From Ceriagrion tenellum (taxonomy: Eukaryota > Arthropoda > Insecta > Odonata > Coenagrionidae), in assembly GCA_963169105.1 (NCBI GenBank), contig OY720644.1:5477001-5541000 (forward strand): 64,000 nt of DNA. The letters are read 5' to 3'. Position numbers and translations under genes: made by a program. Under the pieces are notes generated by a model. That model searched no databases, was not told the DNA's origin, and was given only the letters and a program-made list of their open reading frames with translations. The first letter of the stretch is position 1, and each line of letters starts with the position of its first letter. Of this stretch, positions 11,064 through 22,165 are shown piece after piece.

Positions 11064-11740
11064 AATCGCTATTATTATGTATTCTACCGGTAAAGGTAGG
11101 TTTTACTGAATGTCAGAGAATCTCCTCCCGGTATTTTACACATTCAGGGGCTACTACATCCTTTACTATATCCTTTTCCGCCACTGTATAAGATCTATCC
11201 TTCTTCATCCCGTCCGTGAAACCTATTCTCTTTCTTCCCCTTCCCCGCTTGCCCAACATCCTTCCCTCTATCACACTCTTCAGCAACCCATCACCCTTTA
11301 TTACATCCTTCAGCCATCTACCCTGCCTTTCCCGGATTTCATTCAAAAGATTCTTTTCCTCGCCCGCCATCTCAAGCACTTCCTCGTTAGTCTTCCTCTC
11401 CGCCAATCTAACCTTCTCCTCACCCACATCTCAAATGCCTGCAGCCTACTCCCGTCCTCCTTTTTCAGGGTCCACGTTTCTGCCCCATACAACGTTACGC
11501 TCCATATCAAGCTCTTCACCAACCTCTTGTTCACGTCCTTACCCATTGTCCCCGTCATCAACTCTCTTCTATTACTAAGCGCCTCCTTAGTTAGCGCTAT
11601 TCTCTTCCGTATGTCTTTGCTGCCGTGCCCGTTTTCCCCCAGTGTGCTACATAAGTAATTAAACTGTTCTACTTGCTCTAGTTTGTGTCCTCCAACTTTA
11701 ATCGCAAACTTCGCTTTCTTTGTCCTAGAGAATCTGAAAT
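11064..11740 (-). mobile_element. RTE-clade LINE, 5'-truncated copy 1
   Basis: On the minus strand the frame from about 11740 carries the RTE RT C-terminal region: KRLVKSLIWSVTLYGAETWT, then LQAFEMW. Compared with the sister copies at 23.7 and 34.9 kb, a 10-bp deletion between two CTTCTCC repeats at about 11422 breaks the frame there. The continuation (NEEVLEM, then LLKSVIEGRMLGKRGRGRKR) runs in the shifted frame to about 11113. The non-coding tail ends in CCGGTAGAATACATAATAAT at 11064. All three sisters are in minus orientation and truncated near the same place. Confidence 0.85.
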
Positions 11741-12539
11741 CGCTAAAATATATAACAAAAGACATAACTGCAGAAATAAGGCGTGTGGAGAAAGAAGCTA
11801 GAGATAATGCTATTAGAGGGAGAGACGGAATGATTCCCATTGACAGCACTCCAAATTGGGAATGCCCTTGAGCATAACACGAAGAAACTAAACCGTAATA
11901 AGTACGGCAGTTAAACCAAAATAATGATTTTCCACAGAATTGTAGAGATAACACTTCAATAATGAAGTGTCCGTCATTGTCTTCAAAGATAGATGAATAT
12001 CCCTGTTTTGAATTATACCCCTTTATCTTGTTTACAAATCATCAGTGTTTACAGGTTACACACGGCACTAGCATATTCCGACTATTGTATATCCGCGACA
12101 AGGACGTGAGGACATAATTGGTTATCCATTTGGAGGGTGAAATGGCTGTCGTCGATTCGCCCCTAAATCTATCAAACATGAGTAAGCTCGTCTTTCGTAG
12201 TTGGGTCTTCACTCATGAAATCGCAAGGCGATAATTTGGCATCTTCTGACGCAATATTTCAATAAGATGTTTTGCGAATATCTTATGCAGCTGCGATACA
12301 TTGGCTGTTTTGAGGGTGTTCAATTGGATACAGCTCTAGGTATGGGAAAGTAGGGCCAAAACAGAAATAGAACAAACCTAGCCAGCAGCACATGAGGAGG
12401 AATATGCTTCCACGGGAAAACATTTATTGCCAAGCATTTAAAATAGTAGGAGTTGAGGTGGTTGGAGCGATTTCCGCTTATCTACAGATTTTTGTGAAAC
12501 TTAAAAATTCGGGCACTTATTATTAACTTATTATTGAAT

Positions 12540-12770
12540 AAATAAGAACAAGACTTAAGTGATGGTGGTAAGCAGACACGGGACGAGAGTAGAGCTGGTT
12601 CTAGGAGGAGAAGCACTAGAGACGGTGGACGGGTTTGTTTACTTGGGAAGCAAAATAACATCAGAACATGGGCGGAGCAAGAAGGAAATAGTAAGCCGCA
12701 TTAACCAGGCCATGTTAGCCTTCAACAAGAAAAACAAACTCTCCACCGCCAGCAACATTAATTTAATATA
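12540..12770 (+). mobile_element. RTE-clade LINE, RT thumb fragment
   Basis: The frame reads LGGEALETVDGFVYLGSKIT, then SKKEIVSRINQAMLAFNKK. The F-x-YLGS-x-I plus R-I-x-x-A motif is the segment after the RT palm in RTE-clade and related endonuclease-RT proteins. It is cut short at about 12770, where the CAGGGTG-family DNA element begins, so the next expected block (W-S-V-L-L-YG) is missing. Confidence 0.8.
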
Positions 12771-13060
12771 CACTGTACGTCTGATTAACAACTAAATAAC
12801 TAAGATTCACAACTAATAATATTCACAACTGAATACTCCACGAATTAATGGGGCTTATTCCAAGCACGTCAGCAACGGGCGTTAGTTTTAGTTGGTGAAA
12901 TAAAGGGCGGGAAAGACTGGCCGATAAACGTATAATGGTAGAAAATCACGAGGATTCCTATTCCAGTTTCTCCCTGACTGTTACGAGAATTTCCAGAAAC
13001 TTTTCCAGAAATTCAAAATTCCCTGACAATTCCACGTTTTCCCTGACGATCAACAGCCTG
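12771..13060. mobile_element. CAGGGTG-family DNA element, 5'-truncated copy
   Basis: It matches 4512-5009 of the fuller copy, including TGTACGTCTGATT, AACTGAATACTCCAC, TAAAGGGCGGGAAAGAC and the TTCCCTGAC blocks, and ends in a decayed CAACAGCCTG. It lacks the nested foldback, which shows the empty state of that insertion site. Confidence 0.75.
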
Positions 13061-15160
13061 GGAATATCGTTCGTAGATATTTCTCCAGTGAATATGCGCG
13101 AAAAAGCACGCAGCCTGGTCATTTAAGGTAAGAAACTTGGTCCTCGCAGCAAGGTGATCTGTGTACTCTATGATTATTAGAAAAGACGGCCCAGAGAGGA
13201 GATACGCAAGGGGCGCACTGAATGGTGAGAGAGACGAACAAGGAAGTGCATATTCAAGGAGAGGAGAGTAAATTGTTGACGCAGATGCATGAAAGCATAT
13301 TGAATGAAAAACGTGCTCAAAAGCAAGAGTATGTTGAAGAGCAAAATTACGGAGAGAAAATTCGTGAAGCGTGAAAGATGAGTTTGGGATATGAATTGAA
13401 GACGACTGTTAGTAGGTAAAAGTAACTTATAAGAAACATAATGGAGAGCTAGTGATGCGCGGAAAAGAATAAAACATGTCACAGAAGTAGGGAAAATGGA
13501 GCACGGACTCTTCTAAATACTGTCAAAGATCTTATACAATACCTAATAACAAAAATGTTTCGCATCAAATATTTACTTCAGTAGAAGACAAAAAATGAAA
13601 ACTCATTTGTTTAATTTCTTTTCACCTATCTCTCCTGGCTACAAACCTCTTCGTTCCTAACATAATCCTTCACTCTGATGTCCTTTTTAACTTATCTGAT
13701 GTAATCCATTCTTTTTCTTGTTCAGTAACTCCTCCCTATTATTCTCCCATCTAATATTGTCCTGTAACGGCAGCTAACCTTGCTTGCTACCGGTAGCAAA
13801 ATGTGCCCCACAAATTTGTCCCTCCATACTCACTGAGTTTTCACGATACTTTTTTCCAGCTCCAGCTTTTTGTCTCCAGGTCCTCGTAAGAACTTTTTTT
13901 TTGATTTTCGCTCCTTTCATATAATTATGACCATCCTTCGGATACGCCAATCCTTCATTGCTCCCAAAACCATCTTTTCTGCATCTGTTATTCGTGCTTT
14001 ACTGCTGCATATGAGCATGCAGCAAACATATGTGCTAATGAGGTTCTTTCATTATTTACAGACCTAGGTCACCAGAAACCAATCATCATTCGATATAACT
14101 CCTTCCCTCCCTGGGCTACTCTGCTGACAATATACTTCTAGCCTCTTCCATCGACTATGCACATATGTACGACGAAAGACCACTCGAAAAGAATCATTCG
14201 AAATCGTCGAAAACCCCTATGCCATGCGGGCAAACATTGCGAAATATAAAAGGTAGTCATGCGAGGGTAAAAATCCTAAATCCATACACATCAGCAGTGC
14301 CTGCACTAAAAATTCACTATAAACAATATTCTATAACCGTGTGTTGAAATAATATCCTCGAAAGATGAAAACAAAGCAAGATTCAAATTGGCTGCCGCAC
14401 AAGAAAATTGGAAATGCCTCACTCTGAAGAAATCACGACAATTCTAGAAATCGAACGAGGATAAATATTCTATCTTTAGAAGGGAATGGCTCCACGCAGA
14501 TACACCATTGGTCCCAGAAAACAATTTGTTTGAGATGAAGCATGTATTCCCATACACCCATATTTATAGCAGTGTGAGAGGAGATTAGCCGTCGAAAAAA
14601 ATAAAGTTTTCAGGTAGGTTCATACATTTGAAGTCAGAGCCTCTGTCAGTTCTCATTAAGTTATCCAATAGTGTATCCAACTCGAATCTTCATTTTGAGT
14701 GAAAAAGCACAAAGGTGATTCTGCATAAATGACTCTGCAAAGAGATTTCTAGTTTTCGGAGGCAATTTCCCTGTTATAGAGGCAATTTCCGCGGAAAGAG
14801 GAAAATCGCGGATTCCTCCAAAAGCTGAATCCATAGATACACACACGAAATTAGGGTAAAAATGCATCTCGACTTAAATAAAAGTTTCCTCGACTGTTTT
14901 TCATTTATCGTTATGACGTATTCAAAACGGTCACAATTAAGTATTCAAATCGTCTTTCGGGTGGTTAACTCTCGTTAACTACCCATAAAACATTTTTTAA
15001 TGAAATAAAAATGAAGGCATTGTCACCAAATGAGATAAAAGACTGGCGCCGTAAACAAAGGAAGCTCAAATTAAAAAGTTCGCTAAGTGAATATGAAAAG
15101 TCTAGTACTCGGAAGTAATGGCATAATTATTATTGCCATTCTTACGGAAAGCAATCTGAC
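13061..15160. other. anonymous sequence
   Basis: Several short frames (13177-13482 minus, 13870-14067 plus, 14661-14867 minus) have no recognisable domain. No LINE, SINE or MITE signature was noticed. Confidence 0.4.
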
Positions 15161-15163
15161 CAC

Positions 15164-15164
<1 letters not shown>

Positions 15165-15196
<32 letters not shown>
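15165..15196 (+). repeat. TG dinucleotide microsatellite
   Basis: About 16 uninterrupted TG units. A purine-rich (GGGA/GAAAG) tract follows from about 15250 to 15560. Confidence 0.95.
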
Positions 15197-15198
<2 letters not shown>

Positions 15199-15576
15199 TG
15201 CCGTGAGGAGTATATAAATTTGGATCCCGTGGGAAAAGGGCGGAGATAAGCTAATATAAATGAGTGGAGGAAGAGGAATGCAAATAAAAAGGCGCTGTAT
15301 AAAAAGCCGAGAAATTAAAGAGGGCAGCAGGGTAGGGAGCAGATGGGGCAGTGGGGGAGGGTGAGGGGAGAGAAAGGGAATGAGGAGTGGATGAGGAGGG
15401 AATGTTAATTGGGGCGAGAATGAGGCTCCAGCCGAGGGAAAGCAAAAGGGAGCGCGCGAGAGGGCGAAAGGAAGAAAGGGAACGAGGTGATGTGAAAATC
15501 TGGAAAAAAACGGGACAAAACGGAATGGGAGAATTAAGGAGAGCCAAAGGGTGTATAATATAGCAATTCTTTCTCA

Positions 15577-16170
15577 TCTACATCTACAAAATACCCCGCG
15601 AGCCGCCGCATGGGCGAGTGACTGGGGGTGTTAGGTCACAAGCCGTGTAAAGGTGTAAGGTTTTGGGAGATGGAATGGTGACATATATTACAGGAGTGTA
15701 TTTAGTGGAGCTAAATTTTTATTGTGGTCGCTTATTGTGCGCGGAAAGAACGAGTTTATGTACCTATCTGTTCGGCAGTGTGTCACTCTTATTTCATCGC
15801 ATCTGTCAGACCTATAAATGTAGTGAGGAGTCATGATAATATTCTCTATGTCGCTCTGAAACACACCAGTTCTTAATATCTCAAGCAAACTAAGCCTAGC
15901 GTGCAGCCTCCGAGTCTCTAGGGGCTCCCACCTTGATCCCTCTAACAGATGTGTAGCATTATATGTCCGTTCGTAGCATTTTTTAACTAAGCGCGCTGCT
16001 TTCCTTTGTATTTTATTAATTTTTTTGCTAAATGTATTTGACCAGGGTCCCAAATGCTCGCGGCGTTTTCGAGATTTGGCCTAACCAGAGCGAAGTTGCA
16101 TCTCTCTTTGACTTTTTCATCCGAGGACCTTCCTATTTTACGTCTCCCCCAATCGTTAGCAGTGTCTTGC
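15577..16170 (-). mobile_element. CR1/L2-group LINE, RT C-terminus and 3' end
   Basis: On the minus strand the RT tail is read in pieces. ALVRPNLENAASIWDPGQ lies in one frame (15987-16238). KIQRKAARLVKKCYERTYN, RLHARLSLLEILRTGVFQ and CRTDRYINSFFPRTISDHN lie in another (15688-16053), so there is a frameshift at about 16030. In CR1/L2-type proteins this block follows the RT palm and thumb and ends with RT-x-x-x-W/H-N. The 3' end carries the window's recurrent module with GCGAGCCGCCGCATGGGC and a terminal CTACATCTACA. It is 5'-truncated near 16170. Confidence 0.85.
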
Positions 16171-16186
16171 AGACAGTTTACACTCA

Positions 16187-16525
16187 ATGCGAAAGCTGAG
16201 GTTAATTGAAAGGTTTTGGATTTGGGTCGATTTTCCATCGCATTGGTTACTGAAGACGAATGGGCCTCATTGTTTTTTCGGCAACACTGATTTCAATGCA
16301 TCGCACAATGTAACTGAGTGGCGAATCAGACTTCCTGAGGGAGACATTTCGCAAAAACAATCGTTACGATTCCTATTGTCCATTCACCCTTCATCTTCCA
16401 AGAGGTTGAGAGAAGCAAATTGTTTAACCGACATCATGGGGGTGGATTTAAGTGAAATGGAATTAAAAATACTTAGTGAAGCAAAGTCCATTTTTATTTC
16501 TACACTCCTGGTTCGCAATGAGTAG
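16187..16525 (+). other. unrecognised 112-aa open frame
   Basis: This frame immediately flanks the LINE above. Its composition looks protein-like (mixed hydrophobic and charged, not low-complexity), with a C-terminal segment GVDLSEMELKILSEAKSIF of helical character. I recognise no family. There is no convincing promoter, and I saw no clear splice acceptor at its start. It could be an exon, a transposon-encoded piece or chance. Confidence 0.2.
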
Positions 16526-17640
16526 TTTATTATCGCACGGCCACAAGGGTCGACGCCCAATCCGCGACTCCATCCTCTTGACATTACTCAATGAATTATA
16601 AACATCTGAAGGTAGAGAGTGAGAATTCACCATCGTATTAAACTCAATGAGTTTGGTTATTCTCAAAACAGAACAAAATATTTTTTGTAAGATACCAAAT
16701 TCTTACCCAGTAACCGTTCTACTTCAGCTGATATTCACCAAAGCCATGTTCTACGTGACGTGTTACGGCTATGCACTCTTTTGAGTTCCTTATAAATAAT
16801 AGAAAGTTCCGATGTATAGATTAGGCAACGATATACAATGGTGCGTAGTTTGTATGCTTTCACAGGCATATTTCATAACGATGCCTCTCCGTTATGCTTT
16901 TCACAAAATTGCAAATTATATTTCGATAGTGAGGGCATTCCCAGGGCACGATGTGAAAGAAATTAATCAAGTGAAAGCATCTACTGTCAATATTTGGGCA
17001 GATATCGAGAATTTCAGTCATACCTAACTAAGTTTGGCCACACTAATACTTGCTTTGTTGAATCTAAGCTTCTAAAGCAATTAAGGTTCAAGATAGCATA
17101 AGATTGTGGTCTCAATTAAGATAAAGGAAATATCTCGACATAACAACATGAAACAATGAATTGCAGATATATTACCGACAAATTTTGCAAATTTTTTTGC
17201 TCCCTTAATTAACTAATGAAGCTGAATCGTTGATATGCGCCATATCTAACTGGACGGACTCAATTTTAATAGAGAAAAATAATTTTAATCGTTCAAACGT
17301 TTTATGGTTAATACACATGTCTAACGCTAATATCTAACTACCACTAATACTGATATCAAATCGTCGAAATCAGTCAGGTTATAAACAATATGTCAGAAAT
17401 TTAAAGAATACGTATGGTAGAAATCCATACGTTTTTTCCCAAGTTCTGTATTAAATGTTTTCAGTATTCAATGAACGAGAAGTGGTATAACCTGAAATCG
17501 CAAGCGGAGTCATACGCATGCGTATATTAAGGGTAAAATTTCCGCAGACGAGAAATGGACTGCCTTGACTAAAACTCAAACTCCGTTCCTTCGCCAAAAC
17601 ACCGAGGGCATTCATTCAGCTGATTTACCGAAGAGTTATT
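16526..17640. other. anonymous AT-rich sequence
   Basis: The frame at 16812-17027 (+) is unrecognised. Nothing else is supported. Confidence 0.4.
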
Positions 17641-17719
17641 TTACCTCGTGGGTCTTTGAGGGCTTTCAAGGAACAAGATCCCTCCGAATGCAGGGCACAT
17701 GATCCCAAAGCTAGTGATA

Positions 17720-17823
17720 CTCACCAGGGGGAGGGGATATCCCCGGCTCGCGAAGGCTGTTTCCAGGTCATTCAAATAACGAAATAAATTAAAATCGTCG
17801 GAGCAAATACGGCGACCTCCACG
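17720..17823 (-). repeat. 104-bp exact duplicate of Penelope coding sequence
   Basis: It is identical base for base, by my alignment, to 18705-18808 at an offset of 985 bp in the same orientation. It encodes the RRICSDDFNLFRYLNDL to RGYPLPLV part of the Penelope-like protein. Outside the 104 bp the two loci diverge completely. The duplicate lies beyond the stop codon of the adjacent Penelope copy, so it is displaced relative to normal gene order. Confidence 0.9.
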
Positions 17824-17985
17824 CATTGCGTGCATTGACTGCATTGCGTGCATGGCAACACCGTCCACGGGCTTTACACAATGGGTCCAAATTTTTACAA
17901 AATATGGAGACAGAATCTTAACCAGCAAGAGTACACTTCCTAAGAGAAAATTAAGGTGGGAAATCGGTTGTAACAAGACAACAAG

Positions 17986-18817
17986 CTAGAGGAGGTTAAC
18001 CCCGGGAGTGCAAATAGACTTCAGAATAGAAATATACGATTGCTCCCAATGGCGGAGTTCCATGATAGACGTGTCAGGTTGGAGGGTGCGAATGATTTTC
18101 ACTTGGAAGCAGTCGTTGAAGGGGAGGTTATGAAAATTATCGAGCTCCGCTGGCGTGCTTCAATTGTTGTGTCACGCTGCTCCTGTGGTTATTGATTCGT
18201 ACGTTCAGAGGTATTCTTGTGAGGCCAACGTAGAAGGCCAGGCAGTGTTGACAGGTGAGGAGATAAATTACATTACTCGAGGAATAGGTTCCCCGAGTAA
18301 GTATATGATAAGTTATACTTGTCACAGGGGTCGTGAAAGTGTGGGAATTAGTGTTAAGTGGACAGGTGAGGCAACGGGGCTTGCTGCAAGGATTTGATCC
18401 AACGAGAGGGGGATTGGCCAAACTTCCTTCAAGTGCGGTTTGTCAGATATCTCGGATCAAGAGACTATTTTGGATATGGGGAAGGCGACAAAAGGAGGGC
18501 ACGGGAGGTCTTCGTATGAAAGAAAAAGTTGAGGGGAAAGAGGCGAGAATTGAGCGTGCTAGCTTGAGAAGGTTTTTCAGGGCAGCATCTAGACCCGGAT
18601 GAAAAGTGGTTGCAAAGATTTGTTCATCAGGGGAAAAATGATCGTCCGGTTGAGGCGTGGAGGGTGGTCTCCTTGAGGGCTCAACCGCCCTGATGAGCTG
18701 TTCCCTCACCAGGGGGAGGGGATATCCCCGGCTCGCGAAGGCTGTTTCCAGGTCATTCAAATAACGAAATAAATTAAAATCGTCGGAGCAAATACGGCGA
18801 CCTCCACGTGCTTCCAC
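17986..18817 (-). mobile_element. Penelope-like element, RT C-terminus and GIY-YIG endonuclease
   Basis: On the minus strand the frame from 18817 carries RRICSDDFNLFRYLNDLETA and SRGYPLPLVREQLIRA, a conserved post-RT block of Penelope-like proteins. It continues with TTFHPGLDAALKNLLKLARS. A single in-frame stop lies at 18443-18445, and the same frame resumes with CSKPRCLTCP, a cysteine knuckle preceding the endonuclease. VIYLLTCQHCLAFYVGLTR follows, containing the IY and YVG elements of the GIY-YIG nuclease and a downstream arginine (NVRINNHR). A one-base shift near 18140-18160 leads into MELRHWEQSYISILKS and the family-typical ending TPGVNLL with stop at 17986-17988. Such elements are RT-mobilised; the nuclease nicks target DNA. 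This copy is dead (one nonsense codon, one frameshift) and lacks the RT palm. Confidence 0.9.
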
Positions 18818-19330
18818 GCCCCCGGACGCCTTAAATCTTCAGATCACATATTTTCCTGGAGTCCAAAAACTCAAGATCATCCTCAAAGACTTATCCCCCA
18901 TTTTAGAAACAAACAGATCTCCCACCCTATTGCCCCACAGTATGCTTCAGACGGCCACCTAACCTATCCAACCTTCTCCGCTCCAATTCTTCTCTACAGG
19001 GTAGATTAAATGATGCTTCCCGTCCGACCACACAGAGTTGCAAAACGTGCAACATGTTCCGCTCCCCATCCTCTTTCCAGAGTCCTAACACAGAGACTCC
19101 GTTCGCCATCAAAGCCACCGGCTCTTGCGACTCCCACAACGTAGTTTATGTATTACAATGCAAACTATGTCCATCCTTCTATGATAGCGAATGCATTCGC
19201 CACTCAATATCAGAATGAATAACCATCGGTGCACATATAAAGACCCGTCCTCCGCTTTCCCCGCCCCTACGCATTTTCGGAAACATGGCTTGTCCTTTGA
19301 CAAATGCTTCTTCTTAGCAATATTGCTCTC
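18818..19330 (+). mobile_element. Penelope-like element, second GIY-YIG endonuclease fragment
   Basis: On the plus strand one frame from about 18820 reads ALNLQITYFPGVQKLKIILK, then DLSPILETN. A shift near 18935-18945 continues with CFRRPPNLSNLL, the hallmark junction between Penelope RT and endonuclease. SCKTCNMF (cysteine knuckle) follows, then SHNVVYVLQCKLCPSFYDSE, the nuclease core. The YVG triad residue pattern is degraded to YDS here, so activity is doubtful. A stop follows at about 19215. It starts a few bases from the start of the minus-strand copy, giving a head-to-head pair. The sequence is clearly diverged from that copy, so the two come from different lineages or old insertions. 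Confidence 0.85.
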
Positions 19331-19429
19331 CCTACTAGTTAATTGAAGTGCGCCGGAGGGAACAGGCGATAATCTGGTTATTGAAATCATACGCCGCACC
19401 CGGGTTAAATAAAACACATTAACTCTACG

Positions 19430-21140
19430 TTTCCCATTATTTTCCGTTTAACCCCCTCTCCCATTCCCCCCCTCACCCCATCCTCACTTCGGAATTCCAC
19501 TTCGACCTTTTCTCTTCCGCTCAGACACGAGCTGGTAAAAATTCCCTTTTGAAAAACCGTACCACAAACCCACCCAAGCACCCAGTAGGAAAAAACCCTT
19601 ACCCTTCCACATTTGTCGTGCATCGCCTTGAAGATGGACGAAGATGTCCGACATCTAGCTCTGAAAGTGATCATCTCTTTTTTTGTGTCTATCTCCTTCA
19701 CCCTATCAACATATACATATATCAGTCCCTACTCAACTCTGGAAAAGACGAGTGCTTCATTGTCGAAATATCAGGAGCTTTTTTGTGCGTGTTTTTTCTT
19801 TCGTGTTTGTATGTTTTTTTTCTGCCTCCTTGCGGCATTTATACACTCATGCATAGTCACTCAAATGATCCTTCGTCAACTTACAAGTCTATCAAGTAAT
19901 AAGATATATATATGTATATATATCATGTTACTTTTACATCCCCAAGCCTAACCCAAAACAACGCTATAACTTTCACATATTCTCACGTGTTTTGTGTCCT
20001 TCTATTTCTCAAATCACCTCTGCCCTTATCCGGCGCCATTCTTTTAATGTGTTCCTAGTCTTTTCCACGAATCGTCCCAATGCTTCCTTTTATATTCCCC
20101 AGTCCCGATTGGACGGCTTCGATTCGAATGCACGCCCTCCCCCACCCCGCTCCAATTTCCTTTCATACGGCTAGTGCCTGTCCCGTTTTATTTCCAACAG
20201 TCACATTCTCCTTCAAACCTTTTCCTCCTCCCCCTTCACTCAGCTTCATTCACTCATTCATTCATTACTTTGAAATTGATATCTTTTTGGCCCATTCAAT
20301 ATACTCTCCCTCGCCCGCCTCTCCCATTCGGACACAAACGCAGGCAGTCAAAACCCTAGCGCCCCTTTTATTTCATCCACGTAGCTTCCATTATTTCCCA
20401 ATTCCACCCTAAACCACCCTCCCAAAAATCCCCACCTACCCTTGTCCGCATCCCTTCCACCCACTCCTCTCCGCTCCCATTTCGCCCTTTCACTTCATCC
20501 CAAACCGCTCCCTTTTCGCTGCCTACCACTCACACCCTTACGCAGCAGCCTCGATGTACCCTCATTCAGCCCCACCGAACCCTTCATTTCTCTCTCCCTC
20601 TCCCCATATTTAGTTTCCTTATCTGCCGGCACCCCAATCCGCTCCCTCTCTCCTTCCTCTGCAGAACTAACCCCCACACCTCTCTCTCTCCGCTCCTCCC
20701 AATTTTATTTCTTCATAACCTTATTTTTTGAAATCTTCGCACCCCCTTCCATTTCTTTCCCTAAAATTCCACTCATCTGCTTCCTTATTGCGCCTTTTCC
20801 TGCCTTCCCTTTATTCCGTTCACGCTTAACCCTGCCCCCTCTTCTTCCCCATTCCCTCCCCTTCCCTTCTTCTTCTTTTCTCTTTCCCTCTCTCTCTCTC
20901 TCTACTTCGCTTTCTTTTCGCTTCGCGGTCCTCTATCTTATCTTCACAAATCTCTTCCGTTTCCCGCTCTTCCTCCGCCTTTTCCTGCCACGATCTCTGC
21001 TCCCTTCTCTTTAACCCCAATTATTCCCTTTTCCAACATCTCCTCTCTTCTCCTCACCTCTCTCCTCTTCCTTCTCTACTCCCTCGTTTCTCTCTCTCCC
21101 CCTCTCTTCCTTCTTTCCTATCTTCTCTCTCCCCGTCCAG
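19430..21140 (+). repeat. pyrimidine-rich 1.7-kb tract
   Basis: Long CT-biased sequence culminates in CTCTCTCTCTCTCT near 20891 and runs of TTCCTTCTCTCC to about 21130. A TATATATATGTATATATAT run sits near 19904. The overlapping 100-190-aa frames on both strands (for example 20442-21014) are serine/proline/leucine low-complexity products of this bias and are not called. Confidence 0.75.
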
Positions 21141-21845
21141 TGTTTATCTTGGTAACTTCCGAACCTCACGTATCCACTAGACCCATCATATCTACTATCT
21201 CGCCCCGTCGATTCCAGCTAGATCAACTGGCTTTCATTAAGGGTACGTTAGCTATTTTGCCAACTAACTCATCCTAGGCTATCACTGTGCCTCTTCCTCC
21301 TAGCTCTCCCGTAAGTTTCACTATTTCCACCACATTTCGAACCTTATATTCTCAATGGAAACTGGCAAACTGTGAAGCTTTGTAGAGGCAACAGCACGCT
21401 CATAGTTTTCCACTCTCCTTTCACAAAATACCGTGAATTTCAGACAACTTATCTCTACGTCTTCATCTTTCAGACTATTACAGACTCCTCCATCTACGAC
21501 TATCATCAACTTGTGCATTGCCAGCACTTTTAACTCTTCCTCCAGCACTTTTAATCTCTACTTCACTCTCTGCTCCCAACAAAAATTCACGAGTCATTTA
21601 CAATGATCTTCCTAGTTTCACTTTTGTCTCCACGTTTCTGACTCACATTTACCTGTCTTTCCCCTCTCCCCAGGCATCCTGCGTGGATTAGCTGGAAAGC
21701 GATTTTGGGATGTGAGTGATCAAGGATTTTGAGAGAGAAAAAAATGAGAGGAAGTAATATTTAAGGTAGCATCAAGCATGGCTTAGGATGTTTTCGTGTC
21801 CATAATTACATAAAACCGTTATTTAAATCCTCATTACAGAATGTG
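21140..21845. other. anonymous sequence
   Basis: The frame at 21321-21548 (-) is unrecognised. Nothing else was seen. Confidence 0.35.
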
Positions 21846-21970
21846 CGAATTTCCACAGAGAAAAAATCATCCGCCTTGACCGGGATTCGAACCCGGATCC
21901 CTCGATTTCCGGCCGAGTGATTTAGCCAGTTAAGCTACGGCTAGTCCCGGTGGTTAGCTTAAAATTTGTC
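21846..21970 (-). mobile_element. tRNA-derived SINE, family A, with reversed tail
   Basis: The minus strand has the best-preserved tRNA-like head of the family. Box A is GTAGCTTAACTGGCTAAATC. A T-arm-like CCGGGTTCGAATCCCGG gives a perfect 5-bp stem around box B. The tail is TTTTTCTCTGTGGAAATTCG. Directly abutting the 5' end of the head (about 21941) is CTAGTCCCGGTGGTTAGCTTAAAA in plus orientation. In the copy at 2086-2270 that block is downstream of the head in the same orientation, so a piece has been inverted or lost here. Confidence 0.75.
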
Positions 21971-21979
21971 TAACTACAG

Positions 21980-22165
21980 TGTTGCCTGCCTCCGCGGCCA
22001 CCTCGCTTAAGCGGTCGCCTCTTCAAGTGGTCGAATTTTTCGGGAACAAAATGAATTTCCCGAACTAATAAGCAATGAAAATGTTCCCTCCCTTTAGCGG
22101 TCACCTCTTTCAGCGACCATTATCTCATGTGTCCGGTGTGGCGCTTAATACAGGTTTCACTATAT
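21980..22165. mobile_element. possible pogo/Tigger-like transposon terminus
   Basis: The segments GGCCACCTCGCTTAAGCGGTC, shortened here, and CCTTTAGCGGTCACCTCTTT resemble the subterminal repeats of pogo/Tigger-type Tc1-mariner elements. An outer ACAGGTTTCACTATA near 22150 is also typical. No transposase frame was seen. The evidence is sequence resemblance from memory of the family only. Confidence 0.35.

Noticed and set aside
11110..11658. 182-aa and 120-aa plus-strand frames
   Set aside because: They are antisense to the RTE RT tail, whose minus-strand reading has clear family motifs.
20442..21014. 190-aa plus-strand frame
   Set aside because: It lies wholly in the CT-rich tract. The composition is serine, proline, leucine and phenylalanine only, with overlapping frames on both strands.
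21846..21950. Possible true tRNA gene (perfect T-arm around box B)
   Set aside because: The same head plus SINE tail occurs in other copies. No acceptor stem closes the fold, and the box A to box B region does not give a normal anticodon arm.
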